From assembly GCA_039602395.1 (NCBI GenBank), contig JBCNJP010000010.1, positions 30,197,414 to 30,261,413 of the forward strand: DNA of 64,000 bases, given 5' to 3'. A model generated the notes under the pieces. The model was not told the DNA's origin. It did no database searches and worked only from the letters and a program-made list of their open reading frames with translations. Of this stretch, positions 34,614-47,426 are shown one piece after another. Both the position numbers and the translations under genes were made by a program. Origin of the DNA: Deinandra increscens subsp. villosa (taxonomy: Eukaryota; Streptophyta; Magnoliopsida; Asterales; Asteraceae). Each line of letters begins with the position of its first letter. Position 1 is the first letter of the stretch.

Positions 34614-35519
34614 GGTGCTGTTTATTTTATAAGAGGTAAAATGTCTGCAGTCTGTGGACCACATCTGCAGAAATCTATAGAAGAAACGGTGTACTAAACC
34701 TCTACAGTCTGTAAGAAGAAGAGTGTTTGTTTTTTAACTCATGTAGACTGCTAAAACACTTTTCTTTTAAATAAAGAAATTATAAAAATGTCTTATAAAA
34801 AAATTTTAAAAAAATTTAAAGAATTTAAAAACTTTTTTTAAAATAACTGTTTAAAAATGTTTTTTTTATATATTTGTTTAAAAACGTTTTGAAAAAATTG
34901 TTTAAAAAGCATTTTTTAGAAATTGTATACAAAAGTTTATAAAAATTGTTTAAAGTATTCTTTTTTGAAAATAATTGTCAAAAACGTTTTTTAAAAACAA
35001 AACTTTATAAAAAAACGTTTTTAAATAAAATATTAAAAAAATGTTTGTTAAATTAAAAAAACGTTTTTTTAAACTAAAAAAAATTGTTTACAAAGGTTTT
35101 TTTAAAAATATTTAAAAACGTTATTAAATAAAACTGTTTAAAACGTTTTGTTTTTACTTTTTAAAAGGCGTTTTTTAAAGTTTGGTTAAAGAAGTTTTTG
35201 AAAAGCTGTTTAAAATATTAAAAAACTTTTTAAAACTTCCTTAAAAAAGAGTTAAAAAAACGTTTTTTTTATAAAAAACTTAAAAAAAAACGTTTAGGAA
35301 TCTTATTTTAATGAAAAAACAGTTTAAAAAGAATGTTAGAAGATCTTAGAAGATGTCAGAAGTGGCTGGACCACATATGCACCAAGAAGAGCCCGCACAG
35401 ACATTTTTAATGAAATGTCTTCGAAAAAACAAACAGTCTGCAGACCTAAATGTCTGCGCGTGGTCTGCGCGGCGCAGACATAAGATGACAGAAGAGCTTT
35501 TCCAGAAAAAACAAACACC
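34614..35519. mobile_element. T1: AT-rich non-autonomous DNA element inside R3 gag
   Basis: Interrupts R3 coding sequence between a KKKK stretch (right) and a KKKVTFAKAPSF-type stretch (left, 34552-34613). Ends are loosely inverted (GGTGCTGTTTATTTTAT versus complement GGTGTTTGTTTTTT), each followed inwards by GTCTGCAG-type and GTGGACC-type motifs. The centre (34760-35330) is A/T-rich with many AAACGTTTTT blocks. Superfamily is uncertain (hAT-like MITE possible); I could not define target duplications. Confidence 0.5.
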
Positions 35520-35522
35520 ACA

Positions 35523-37799
35523 TTATTCTTCTTTTTCTTGGCTGGTGTAGCAAACTTGGAATAATCAAGCATTTCAACTTTTGGATCAAGATGAGTAGAT
35601 GTAAATTCAGATAAATCCACCGGTTGAGGAACCATGTGAATATTATCCTCACTCTAATCCTGCTTATACAAGAAATTTAGCAAAGTCGGCGATAAATTGC
35701 AATTCTTGACTTGCCTTTGTAATTCCAGAATTTCCAGCTTTAATTCAGAAATTTTCTGTTGAGCAGCAAACACCTCTTTTTGTGACTTAATGAGTTTTTC
35801 ATTAAGGTCATTATACTCATATATTTGCAAATTTTTGATTCACATTCAGCTAAAACTTCTTCTGTAACTTTCTCGCACTTCTTTTTTAATATATCCACAT
35901 CCTTTGTTAAAACTTCATTCTTATCGCGAAGAAGAACATTTGAATCTTGAAGTGTAGACAAATTTTCTTGAAGTGTCTCAATTGTAGCAGCAGCTTCAAC
36001 AACAAGTGCATTAGCTTTTTTATATTTCTGTTGAACTGGATAGCTTTTCTCAAATAGATTTTTAAAATCTTGTACTACATCTAATGCTTCAGCTTTGGCT
36101 TTTTCACATTCTTCAGCCAATTTACTCTTTTCTTTCATCACATCTTCATGAACATGAATCAATTCATAATATTTCTTATGAAATTCTTCCAATTCTTTCT
36201 TTAGCACCACATCTTTTCAGTCAATAATTCAGAACCTCTTTCTAGACTTGCATTCTTGTTGCGTAACTTCACACATTCAAGACATTAAGATTCTTCGACC
36301 TTTGAGGCATCCTTTACCTTTGGTAAAACTTCTTTGACCAATGATATGCTTGAATTAGAATTAGAATCAGTGAGAAGACTATCATCATCATGACGGGCTG
36401 TCAAAGCAACAGTAATAGGAGCATGTGACATTTTTGCTTCAAAATCTGCATTCTAGGCAAATTCACTTGGATGTCAAAACATGTCTGTCATATTGTTATC
36501 AACAGAATTAGATGCTTTTTGAGCTTTTTTATCTAGATTTGAAGATTGAACCACTAAATGAGCATGTTGACCAGTCTTCAATCTATTATCAATGGAACTT
36601 GGACATTCATGTGCAAAATGTCCATATACGGAACATTTGTAATACTTAACCTTCGATTTGTCCAATCCAATCTTACCATCTTGATTCAGTCTCTACTTTC
36701 CTGTTCTGCTAAAAAAAATTCTTCGTCCTTCGAACTAACATAGCGTACGGCCAATTCAGATCCATTTCTTCCAAATGATCATAATCGATCTAATCATAAT
36801 CTTCATTTATCAATTGTGCGTTACTAACGGAACCAGTAATCAACCCAAAATATGAAGATACCAATGCAGACATTAAAGCCATATAATCATTGGTAATGTG
36901 AGCAAATAAAGCATTTTGAGTTGAAGAACTAGGAATTGAAACAGTACAACCAGCAGAATAACTAGAATTTTCAGATTTACCTGCAATGACTGCTGTAGGA
37001 GGTGCGGAATTAATAATATTTGACTTCACAACATTCATGGTCGAATCATTTTCACCATGATATACAGCAGAATTCTAGATTTGTGCAGGTAGTGACTTAT
37101 TCACTGTTAACTCCATATCCCTTGCTTGTATTCTTTGAACCAGATTGTTGAAAGACAAACCCGAATACTCTTTATCATGAGTAATTTTCATCACATAATT
37201 TTCTCATTTCGCAGGTAATGCTTCCAAAATCTTTTCTTTTAAATCAGCCTCTTCCTTTTTAAGACTTACCAAACACATCTCGCTCATTAAATGTGCAAAT
37301 CTTGCAATCAGATTTGGAATTGATTCGTTCTGGTAATGCTTGAAAGTATCAAATTCCTTTTTCAAAACCTTCTGATGACTTTTCTTGTATTGGTTATTAC
37401 CCTCACATCTCTTTTCCAACGCATCCCATAAACTCTTCGATGTATAGTTCGCAGAAAATAAATGTAGCAATTCTTTGGGCAATGCCATTGTAAAAGTACC
37501 ATATGCCTTCTTCTCAGCTTAATATGCTTTCTTTTGTTCAGAAGTGAGTTTTCTTTGAAAAATCGATTCTCCAGACTCATCCTTAGGATAGATGTATTGT
37601 TCATTGAACGATAACCACATATCAACATCATTTGTATCAACATAAGCTTCAAACCGTTTAATCCAACAATGATAATCTTCCAATTTTAATAATTTGGGAA
37701 TTTCTGACTTGTTCCAATGTTATTATCATAGTTCATCATCGTTTGCCTTGTAGCTTGCATCGAATTCTGAATTGCAGCAAACACTTGAAAATCACTCAT
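35523..37799 (-). pseudogene. R3 Gag, N-terminal and central parts
   Basis: Begins MSDFQVFAAIQNSMQ at 37799. Broken frames then show LWDALEKRCEGN and MALPKELLHLF near 37400-37490, LISELT/MSEM-type segments, knuckle 1 CSVYGHFAHEC (36600-36650, first Cys position KYYKC), a coiled coil at 35740-36210 (QENLSTLQDSNVLL), and DYSKFATPAKKKK just before T1. At least six stops or frameshifts. Clear homologue of the R5, R8, R9 and R12 proteins; the C-terminal third is at 15003-15777 beyond T1 and R5. Confidence 0.8.
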
Positions 37800-38028
37800 C
37801 TTGTCTAAAAATCGTATACCAAAACTTCAAACCCAAATATGAAGGTCTTAGAAGTGGATTTTGGGTATCGAAACGAAGGATACTGGCCGTTAGGCGAACA
37901 AAAGTGTAGATCTTACTGAGACGGTCGTTTTGGATGGTATTAGCTCCCGTAACTATTAACGGTTCTCAACTTACGTCAGTTTTAGTAAACCACTCAAAAA
38001 TCTTGATTAGTGTTTACCCGAACCCAAT

Positions 38029-38286
38029 CCGAACTCAAAATGGTCTTTCCGAACTGAGCCGAACTGGAAACAAACTCAAGACGAACTAGATTAATCCAAA
38101 CCTGTGCCGAACTGAAATGATATCCGAACTGAACCCGAACAAGACTTAACCGAACTCAGACTTCGGATAAACGAACACAGACGAACCAAGGCCAAACTCG
38201 CACTTCGTTTGAAAAATAACCGAAATGGATCCGAACCGTGAATTCAGAGCGGTTACAAACTGAAAAACTCAGATCTCACCCGAACT
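38029..38286 (-). repeat. CCGAACT/AGTTCGG motif array in the R3 leader
   Basis: Seven exact CCGAACT on the plus strand (38029, 38049, 38059, 38107, 38124, 38150, 38280), so AGTTCGG in the element's own direction, plus several CGAAC variants. Lies between gag start and primer site. Confidence 0.85.
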
Positions 38287-38522
38287 GGAAACGAACAGGA
38301 ACATTCTCAACTCGAATTTCGCGATTTTCAGTGTTTTTGGAAGAGATTTTCAACAAGGACTCAGATAAACTCAGAAGGAACGCTTTAGAAGAAGATTTTT
38401 CACAGAAAGCACACTCGAGATGATCAAACAAGTACAAAATCGATTAAATTTTGTAAAAACCCTAAAGTTTTGACTCAAAAAGATGAGAAACAGAGATTTC
38501 CAGCTAGTAGAATGAACCTATT

Positions 38523-38534
38523 GCTCTGATACGA
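38523..38534 (-). other. R3 primer-binding site, one mismatch
   Basis: Plus strand GCTCTGATACGA; complement TCGTATCAGAGC against the usual TGGTATCAGAGC. Confidence 0.8.
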
Positions 38535-38536
38535 AT

Positions 38537-38870
38537 TGAAATTGCGTGAGCGTTAGATCGTCTACTCGGTCGTACCGAAATCAATGTAAAACGTGAAGAC
38601 AAGGAGTAAATACAAAAGACTTGTAATAACCATAGAGAAAAACCACAGAGTACACACACTTAAGATCTGACTAGAAGTTATAATCTCTATACAAGACAAG
38701 CTATATATAGATGAACAATCTATGCAAAATCACGATCATCCGAACTGCCAGTTCGGACAAGTTCGTGTGAGTCCGAACTGGAAGTTGGCCTCTAGTTCAA
38801 ATCAGCACAATCTTGCATCTTTGACTTGTATTTGATACTTCACATGCCGACCTAGAATTATGCATCAACA
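38537..38870 (-). repeat. R3 5' LTR
   Basis: Plus strand TGAAATTGCGTG...ATGCATCAACA. Contains the perfect pair CCGAACT-GCC-AGTTCGG (38740-38756) and a TATA-like run at 38702-38710. Homologous to 9753-10057. Confidence 0.85.
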
Positions 38871-39673
38871 CGGAGTCTGTGTTTGAGCGATGCAATTGTC
38901 CACAGGAGTGTCGTGTGAAGTATGCTGCTGGTTTACTAGAAGGAGTGGCATTGACTTGGTGGAATTCTCAAGTCTAATTACTGGGATTGGTAGAGACTAA
39001 TGCTATCCCATGGGCTGAGTTTTCAAGGATGTTGATTGAAGAATACTGTCCTCGAGCGGAAATCAGGAAGCTAGAAGTTGAGTTCGGTTTTATGAAAATG
39101 GAGGGATCTGAGATTGAATCCTACATTGCGAGACATAATGAGTTGGCGCTGTTGTGTCCAACACTGGTTGATCCACCATATTGAAGAATTGAGAGATATA
39201 TTGATGGGTTGGTACCCCAGATTTAGAGTTTGGTGACGTCTAGTAATCCTTTGACGATTCGAGAGACAATCCATTTAGCTCACCAACTGACAATTCAATC
39301 GGTTCAGCAAGGATCTTGACACCGTGAAAGGCGTTATCTTGATTGGGTGACAACAAGAGGAAATGGGATGGATTAGGAAACAGTGGTGGTTCGAATTCGA
39401 ATCAGAATCAACATCGCAAGGGTGATAGTCATTCTAAAGGTGGTCAAGTGAATCAGAATGCATGAAATTCATCAAGCGGTTTCAAGGGAAGCTTACGAAG
39501 TGCCACAAATGTGATCGACATCACACTAGGAATTGTGTGATCAAATGCAACAAATGTAAGAACTGGGGCATAAGGCTGTTGATTGTCGAGTCAGAGTTAA
39601 CAATTAAGGAGCTCAGAATCAAGGTAACCAGAACCACCAGGGTAATCAAGCTGGCTATTTCGAATGTGGAGTT
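38871..39673 (+). pseudogene. R7 gypsy Gag remnant with zinc knuckle
   Basis: Broken frames read YAAGLLEGVALTWWNSQV, then IPWAEFSRMLIEEYCP, then LEVEFGFMKMEG, all typical of the gypsy Retrotrans_gag domain, and further on a knuckle CHKCDRHHTRNC (39501-39536) in which the usual Gly is Arg. Several stops. The N terminus, leader and LTR are missing: R3 starts at the join. The Gag belongs to the polyprotein that follows. Confidence 0.7.
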
Positions 39674-42666
39674 GTGGGTCATTTTAAAAGAGATCGTCCG
39701 AAGTTAAAAGGAGCTGGAAATGGTGGAAACATTGGGAACAGTGGAGGCAACAACAATGGAGCCGGAGGAAATGGCAATGGAGGAGCTGCCAAAAGAGCTT
39801 TTGTGATTGGAGCCGGAGAAGCTCGGAATGATGCCAATGTGGTCAATGGTAAGTTTTCTATCAATGGCTATTTTGCTTCTGTATTATTTGATACTGGTGC
39901 CGATAGAAGCTTTATTTTGAGTAAATTTAGAAAAATGATAATTGCCATAGAAATTCCTTTAGAGGCTAGGTATTCGATTGAGCTTGCGAATGATAAATTG
40001 ATTGAGATCTATAGTATTATTCAAGATCGTGTCTTGGAACTATCTGGTCATCGAATGAGCCTAGATTTGTTGCCAACGACGTTGGGTAGTTTTGACGTGA
40101 TTATTGGAATGGATTGGTTGTCTAAGCATCGTGCTGAAATAGTGTGCCAGGAAAAGATAGTAAGAATTCCTCTTTCGAGTGGACAACTTCTGACAGTTCG
40201 AGGTGAGAAGAGCGGAACTGTAGTTGGGGTTATTCCATATCTTAAAGCTCAGAAGTGTTTGCGGACGGGGCATGAAGCTATATTGGCTCACGTAATCGAG
40301 AAGCCTGTAGAAGAACCACATTTGGAGAATATTCCAGTGGTTAGGGATTTTCCAGACATATTTGCAGAGGATTTACCAAGATTCCCACCGCATAGGCAGA
40401 TAAAGTTCAAAATCGATTTGGCACCTGGAGCTTTGCCTATTGCTAAAGCGCCTTATCGATTAGCCCCGAGTGAACTTCAGGAGTTGTAATCTCAATTGCA
40501 GGAGTTGTTGGAGAAAGTTTTAATTAAACCTAGTTCATCGCCGTGGGGAGCGCCTTTTTTGTTCGTCAAGAAGAAGGATAGTACGTTTCGGATGGGCATT
40601 GATTATCGGGAATTGAATAAGGTTAGTGTGAAGAATTGGTATCCTCTTCAGCGAATTGACGACTTGTTTGATCAGTTTCAAGGTTCGAGTTATTATTCAA
40701 AGATAGACTTGAGATCTGGCTATCATCAATTACAAGTCCGAGAGGAGGATGTTGAGAAAACAAAGTTTAGAACTAGATATGGACATTATGAGTTTTGGTT
40801 ATGCCGTTCGGATTAACCAATGCACCCGTAGTATTCATGGATTTGATGTATCAATTCTGCAAACTGTATCTGGATCAGTTCGTCATAGTTTTTATTGATG
40901 ACATTCTCATCTATTCTAGGAAAAAGGAAGATCATGCTAAGCACCTTCGTATCATACTTGACTTATTGAGAAAGGAGAAGATGTATGCTAAATTCTCAAA
41001 GTGCGACTTCTGGATTCGAGGATTGCAATTTCTGGGTCATATCGTCAATGGATCAGAATTTCAAGTTGATTCGTCCAAGATTGAGGCAATTAACAATTGG
41101 CCTGCACCAAAGACGCGGACCGAAGTACTCCAATTCCTCGGTCTAGTGGGCTATTACAAGAGATTTATTGAGAATTTTTCTCCTATTGTGCAACCTTTGA
41201 CTGCACTGATCCACAAGGGAGTGGTGTATAATTGGGGAGTGAAGCAGGAAGAAGCTTTTCAACTTTTGAAACAGAAGCTTTGTAGTGCACCTATTCTTTC
41301 ATTGCCAGGAGGGACTAAGGATTTCGTGGTGTATTGTGATGCATCGATTCGATGGATGGGATGTGTGCTTATGCAGCGTGATAAAGTTATCGCTTATGCC
41401 TAGAGACAGCTCAGGGATAATGAGAAGAATTATACGACTCATGATTTGGAGTTAGGAGCTGTGATTTTTGCGTTGAAGATCTGGAGACATTATTTGTACG
41501 GTACCGAGTGCACATTTTACACCGATCACAAGAGTCTTCAGCACATCTTTAACCAAAAGGAGGTGAATATGAGGCAGCGACGATGGGTGGAATTGTTCAA
41601 CAACTATGAACGTGCTATCAAGTATAATACGGGAAAAGCTAACGTGGTAGCTGATGCCCTAAGCCAAAAAGAGTCGAAGCCGAAGAGAGTTCGCGCTTTG
41701 CAGTTGGCAATTCATTCAGAGTTGCCGGATCAGATTCGGAACGCACAACTCAAAGCATTGAAGGAAGAGAATTTGGAGTCAGAATCTTTGCGTGGGTTAG
41801 ATAACCAGTTTGAGATCCGATTAGAAGAAAGTCGATATTTTGCTAACAGGTTATGGGTGCCTATGTATGGGTATTTTAGACAGCTCATCATGGATGAAGC
41901 ACACAAGTCAAGGTATTCCGTACACCCAGGTTCGGATAAGATGTATAATGACTTCAAAGCAGTATATTGGTGGCCGAAGATGAAATCCGATATAGCCACG
42001 TATGTGAGTAAGTGTTTGACTAGTTCGAAGGTCAAAATCGAGTATCAGAAGCCGTCAGGTTTGCTTCAACAACCTGTTCTTCCTGAATGGAAATGGGAAC
42101 ATATTACCATGGATTTCGTGATGAAATTGCCTAAGACCCCTAACAGGCATGATACGATATGGGTAATCGTTGACAGATTGACAAAGTCTGCATATTTCTT
42201 GCCTAATCAAGAATCAGATGGGTCTGAACTATTGGCCAAATTATATATGAAGTACGTGGCCTCGCGTCACGGAGTTCCTTTATTGATTATATCAGACCGA
42301 GATGCAAGATTTACTTCGCATTTTTGGAAGTCCTTGCAAAAGGCATTGGGAACAAAGCTGGATTTGAGTACAACTTATCATCCCCTAACTGATAGTCAGA
42401 GTGATAGGACTATTGAGACGTTAAAAGATATTCTCAAAGCTTGTGTGATGGACTTTGGTGGAAAATGGGAATCTCACCTACCATTGGTGGAGTTTTCCAA
42501 TAACAATAGTTATCACACTAGTATCGGAGCTATGCCGTTTGAGGCAATATATGGTCGTAAGTGTAGGTCCCCAATCTCTTGGGCAGAGGTGGGTGACAGT
42601 CAACTTACTGGACCAGAGCTTATTAATGAGACAACAGAAAGAATTGTTCAGATCAGAAATCGCTTA
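39674..42666 (+). pseudogene. R7 gypsy pol: protease, RT, RNase H, integrase
   Basis: Protease with LFDTGADRSF (Asp-Thr-Gly-Ala at 39890-39901), RT with KIDLRSGYHQL and FIDDILIYS (40891 on), RNase H, then integrase. Breaks: TAA at 40487, a one-base loss in a T run near 40795 that shifts the frame, TAG at 41401. The integrase zinc motif has CLTSS, so one Cys ligand is Ser, and the active-site Glu of the QSER-type motif is Asp (QSDR, GAT at 42403-42405). The sequence stops at IRNRL, where the R8 LTR begins; C-terminal integrase, chromodomain and 3' LTR are missing. RT before integrase marks it as Ty3/gypsy, close to R10 (Tekay-like). Confidence 0.9.
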
Positions 42667-42985
42667 TGTAAGTACGCAGAACGATCTTACTACTGATATA
42701 ATCAATTGGATCTAGTACACGAGAATGTAAATAAGAGTTTTCTTATTGAATCACACAAGATTACAAGAAGACTCTCTCTAGTTTCTCTCTCTAGAACACA
42801 CACACAGAAAGTGTAGAATGACTCAGCCTTTTTACACATTCTACAAGTCAACCTATTTATAGTTGACACCAAACTGTCTAATGAACCAACCAGCGAACCA
42901 ATGGTTCGATGCCCATGAACCATTGGTTCGGGATATGGTTCGTTGAACCCTAAGACTCACAATGTAATGTATCTATGCTCTAAAA
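42667..42985 (-). repeat. R8 3' LTR
   Basis: Plus strand TGTAAGTACGC...CTATGCTCTAAAA, with CCCCCTTAACG (polypurine complement) just outside. Perfect motif pair CGAACCA-A-TGGTTCG at 42894-42908 and a looser GAACC-ATT-GGTTC pair at 42917. Abuts R7 integrase directly. Confidence 0.75.
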
Positions 42986-43076
42986 AACTCCCCCTTAACG
43001 TGTAATGTATCTATGCTAACTAAACTTCAGTCTTCAATCCTCAGCATTACTACATCCGATCTTCAACTTGAAATTT

Positions 43077-43436
43077 TGTTAGTACATGTTCTGGTTCATC
43101 GTGTGAAGTATCGAGAACAAGACAAAGCTACAAAAAATGTCTGTGTCCGAAGTCACATGAACTGACCCGAAGTGAGAGTTCGTGTGCACCCGAACTGTGG
43201 GTTCGGATGACTTCGGTCAGGCCCAGTTCGGAGAACTTATGAATAGTATAAATAGTCGTGTCTTGTTTAGAATTGAAACCTTGGGAATCAGATCTCTCTG
43301 TGTTTCTGTGTGTGTACTCTTTGAGTGATATTAATACAATCTCTATTGTATTTACCTTCTTGTGTTCATCATTTCTAACTCGTTTACATCGTAATCGATA
43401 TGATCGAGTAGACGATCCACAGCTTACGCATTTTCA
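43077..43436 (+). repeat. R9 5' LTR
   Basis: TGTTAGTACATG...CGCATTTTCA. Motif pair CCGAAC-TGTGG-GTTCGG at 43190-43206 and other CCGAAGT/AGTTCG copies upstream of TATAAATAG (43247-43255). Confidence 0.9.
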
Positions 43437-43438
43437 AG

Positions 43439-43450
43439 TGGTATCAGAGC
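43439..43450 (+). other. R9 primer-binding site
   Basis: TGGTATCAGAGC two bases after the LTR. Confidence 0.9.
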
Positions 43451-43736
43451 TTTCGGTTCAATCTACTCATCAAATCATTACTTTTTTTTTGAATTTTTGA
43501 CCTGAATAGTGTGGGTTTTTGACAAATTGAGACGTTTTCCATTCGTTTGATATATTTCTTTGAGTTTTTGGTGCTAATTCTTCTCCTAAATCATTTCTTT
43601 CGAGTATATATTGATTTACTGCTGAAAATCGCGTTCTAAAACATTGAAAATCGCAAATTTTGAATGAAAAATGTTCCAGTTCATTTGACTTCGGGTGAAG
43701 AACAATCTGTTCAAAAAATAACCTCTCCGAAGTGTG

Positions 43737-43930
43737 AGTTCGGTTGAGTTCGGGTGTGTTCGTTCAACCGAAGTGTGAGTTCGTATCCATTTCGGGTGGT
43801 TTTGGTCAAACGAAGTACCCATTCGGTCAATATCAGTTTGGGTTCTAGTTCGTGTTACCGAAGTCACAGTTTGGGTTGGTTCGGTTTAACTTCGATTCAG
43901 TTCGCTTACTAGTTCGGATCAGTTCGGGTG
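43737..43930 (+). repeat. GTTCG motif array in the R9 leader
   Basis: About nine GTTCG copies (four as AGTTCGG) mixed with CCGAAGT copies, between primer site and gag. Confidence 0.75.
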
Positions 43931-44159
43931 ACTTCAATTTTGGGTGGTTTACTAAAACTGACGTAACTTGAGTTCCGTTAAGAGTTACTGGAGCTAATAC
44001 CAACCAAAACGACCGTCTCATAGAGATCTATACTTTGACCCCCCAAAATCCACTTCTAAGAACTCCGTTTTGAGTTTGAAGTTTTTGGAGTGTCAGTTTT
44101 CAGTTTTGGTAAAGATTTATTCTAGCACATTGAACTAATTTTTCATAAATTGTTCGAAA

Positions 44160-45901
44160 ATGAGTGCATCACAAGCTAGTCTTGTGATACCTGAACTGAT
44201 GAAATGGGAAGATTATCATGAATGGAAATTTGATTTTAAGAGTTACATTAACAAACATTTGAAAGATTTTTGGAAGATAATTGATAAGTAGTTCAAATGG
44301 CCTACTGATAGAAGAGGACATGTAAAAATACATCGACATCTTTCTCAAGAAGAAAAGGCTTATACAAATAACGAATACAATGCCAGAGACATTCTCGAAA
44401 AAACTCTTTCAAGAGAGTTATTTCTTGAATTCACAGTGTATCACACTGCTAAATATAAATGGAATGCATTGAAAGAAAAAGGTGAGACATGTGCATTGTA
44501 TGATGATATGGCGAATCAGGAAGTAATGAGTTGTCAGACAAAAAGGATTGTGATACTGTATTCAAGACTGAACAAATTGATGGTTATGTAACTGATTCTG
44601 ATTCTAAATCAAGTTCTTTTGTGATATATGATAAAGGGGATGACAGTGACATAGAAGAAATTCAGAATGAAGTTTCTTCAATTTGTTCAAGTAAAGAATT
44701 GTAATTTGTCACCGACATTTCTAAATTACATCTACACACAGGAGAAGCGTGAAGAAAGTGTTAAGAATGATTTACATAAAGTTCCGTCACCAGTTAATGT
44801 GTCAAGTATTCCATCTGCTTCTGTGAATCCAAATGAAGAAATGCATGATTACTCAAAGTTTGCAACTCCTGCTCTTGCAAAAAAAAAAAAAGAAATCTAA
44901 GTCTAGGAAGAAGAAATTTGAAACTTACAATGTACCAAAGTTTGATGTTGGTTCATCATTTTTTGGACGATGAGCAGATATTTGATAAGAGTAAGAAGTT
45001 TGTTAGTACTTCTACTGAAGCTGAATTTGATAAATCTCTGATTCATGAGAACAAGCTAAAGGATATTAAAGCTAAATTTACTAGAAAATCAAATGAAAAG
45101 AATGTTTATGAGTCATCAAAGATTCCAGTGTTCAAGCACAAAGGTTTTGGTTATGAAGTCAAGGATGTCTTAGTGCAACAGACAACACATAACAGACAAC
45201 ATAAAAACAGAACAAAGTTGTTGTTAAGCCTGTTCATCAACCTCAACAACAACCGAAGAAACAATTTGTTAAACCTGTTCAGACTCAACAGAAGCAAGAT
45301 TAACAGAAGAAGTTGAATGTGTATACATCAAGAAATGGTCATTATCATTCTGAAGGTTCTTCAAGTGGTTCTTACTACTTACCACGAAGATCATTTTCTA
45401 GGTAGGATTCATCTGATAATTTCTTTGATTCATTTGCTTCTGATCAGTCTTACTATGATTCTCCGGCTACGAATCATAGTTGGAAACCAAAACATTTTTC
45501 AAAATTTTCATCACAACTTCGTGAAAGAATTTATTATGCATGTCGTCGACCTGGACATCTTGCTGCAAATTGTCCGACGACTGCATATATCCATAACAAT
45601 GCTAAATATGTGGATAATCATGGTCAGATTTTTTATGAATCTTGGTCTCCAAAGTTCAAATCAACCAATAAGCCGTATTGGTCAAAACCAAAGACGTCGG
45701 TTGAATAATTTTCAGGTTCTAATTCAAAATTTTCATCTACCATTATATGAAAACCAAAAATTTCCAAGGCCAACAACGACAATGTGGAAGACAACGGGCG
45801 ACCCGACACAGTTGAATCGGGTCGACCCCAAGGCGATTAATGTTTTATTTGGTGTCAGCAGGTATTTCAGGAATACCTATCGACAGTTGAAAGTTCGCTG
45901 A
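44160..45901 (+). pseudogene. R9 Gag, decayed
   Basis: Begins MSASQASLVIPELMKWEDYHEW at 44160 with an in-frame TAG near 44288. The core after KYKWNALKEKGE is shortened and the first zinc knuckle is missing, so R9 has an internal deletion relative to R3 and R5. Later frames show MHDYSKFATPA-KKKK (matching R3), HENKLKDIKAKFTRK, FKHKGFGYE, and knuckle CRRPGHLAANC (45539-45571), then a C-terminal block PKAINVLFGVSRYFRNTY. The C-terminal half is a useful guide to the broken R3 parts. Confidence 0.75.
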
Positions 45902-47426
45902 TAGTGGAATATCTGTGTTTAACTTAAAATGAATTTTCAAATCAATTTCATAATCATGTGTTTTCTAAAATGCTAAAATTCAAGTATTCGTGTTGGTTGA
46001 TCAATGTGTCTTATTTTCACTCCGTCTCGTTTTGAGAGGGAGTTTGTTTCTTTGAAAAATACAAAAATCGTGTGTTGTTTTTCAGATAGTAAAAATGAAA
46101 ATCTAAAAATAGTGTTTGTCATTTTTAGGGGGGAGAGAATTTGAAAAGAAAAAAGCATTAAAATTGAGAAATTGTATCTGACATGATTGGGAAATGATGG
46201 TACATTGGCTAATGTTGTCTGACTCGTGGATAGACTAGATGAAAAAGCCATAAGACCATTGCTCGATGTGTTAGGTAGGCTTGGCAAATCAGAAAGTATA
46301 GAAATGTGATATACACTAAATCTGATGCTTAACCTAGTGGACAACATCTTGATGCGTATCTCTAGTATATCAAGAAAAAGATATGTGAAAAGAAAAATGA
46401 GAAGTCACTGTGTAAACTTGTGTTCATTTTGCAAGGATTTAAACTTGTTTGATTTTCTTTATTTTCTCAAACGATCGGACTTTCTTTGCGTATCGAAAGA
46501 TCGAACTGATTGTTGTTTATTTGAGGTTCTGCTTTATTTTCTTGGTGTTTCGTATAATTCATCGGACTTTCTTTGCGTGTCCACTAGACCGACCTGATTG
46601 TTGTTGAATTACACAATTTCAAATTGTTTTTATTTTCTTATTTTGTTAAATTCGAGGCCTTATCTGCGTATCGAAAGATCGACCTTAAGGTAGACGATTT
46701 AACGTTCTTATTTCTTTTTGCATGGAACACAGTTCACTATATCATGAATTCAATCACCATGCATTAAATCACAAGTGAAGTCACAAAGTGTGATAAGCAA
46801 AAACATATATGAGTATGTCTGATAGTGTGGGGTACATTGGTCAATGCAAATTTAATTAATACTTTAACATATGCAGATGTTATGAGTATGAGCATGAGTT
46901 TAAAGATGGACAAATTATATCTGCCATCGACATAGCTTATGTGCTACAATAATCGAAATGGAAATGTAGTTTAGCACGTGATGACCAATATGATCCCAAG
47001 TCGTGATCTTTCTCGCAAAAGACAAAAATAGTGTCTGATTCTGTATTGCATTTGCTTTTCATATCAGAAAATACAAAAAAGATTTTAGGTGAGTTTTGAT
47101 ATTAAGTTTAAAAAAATCAAAAAGATTTTGTTTCTTATTTCTTTTCGATTGATCAACACGAAATACGACATCAATTTCAAAATCAATATATCTTGGAGTC
47201 TCGAAGTGATGTTTTGCGCCGAGAATATTTATGTTGGCAGGTACTGAGTGGAAAGAGAATATCACAACTTAAAGTCTTCTGAAGATGTTGATAAATAGAT
47301 TACATGCACTGTAACATCAAGTATTCAAGATCAGACTAGCCGTCAAGTTGAGGGAGAGTTTGATTGAAGATACGAGTTTATAGGAAGACTGATACTGTAC
47401 GGATACTGCACATGTTGAGGGGAGTT
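45902..47426 (+). other. R9 3' noncoding region with polypurine tract
   Basis: No gene. Blocks shared with R3, R4, R5 and R8: AGGGGGGAGAG at about 46128, the hairpin array, TCTCGCAAAAGAC near 47011, and TTGAGGGGAG just before the LTR. Confidence 0.8.
46476..46700 (+). repeat. Three-unit hairpin array, R9 copy
   Basis: Stem-loops ATC-GAAA-GAT, GTC-CACTA-GAC and ATC-GAAA-GAT in the constant GCG...ACCT frame. Confidence 0.65.

Larger units (their letters stand above)
9753..38870 (-). mobile_element. R3: gag-only copia retrotransposon, host of nested insertions
   Basis: Minus-strand element with a 5' LTR at 38537-38870 and a shortened 3' LTR at 9753-10057. Its own sequence is 10058-11099, 14432-15777, 34552-34613 and 35520-38536; the rest is R4, R5 (with R6 inside) and T1. 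Coding sequence continues across each insertion, for example coding text on both sides of T1 and R5. It encodes only a large Gag-like protein. The right flank is R7 gypsy gag and the left flank is the R2 LTR, so the original target site duplication is lost. Confidence 0.8.

Noticed and set aside
34760..35330. A CRISPR-like or satellite array from the repeated AAACGTTTTT blocks
   Set aside because: Spacing is irregular, units are low-complexity A/T runs, and there are no distinct spacers.
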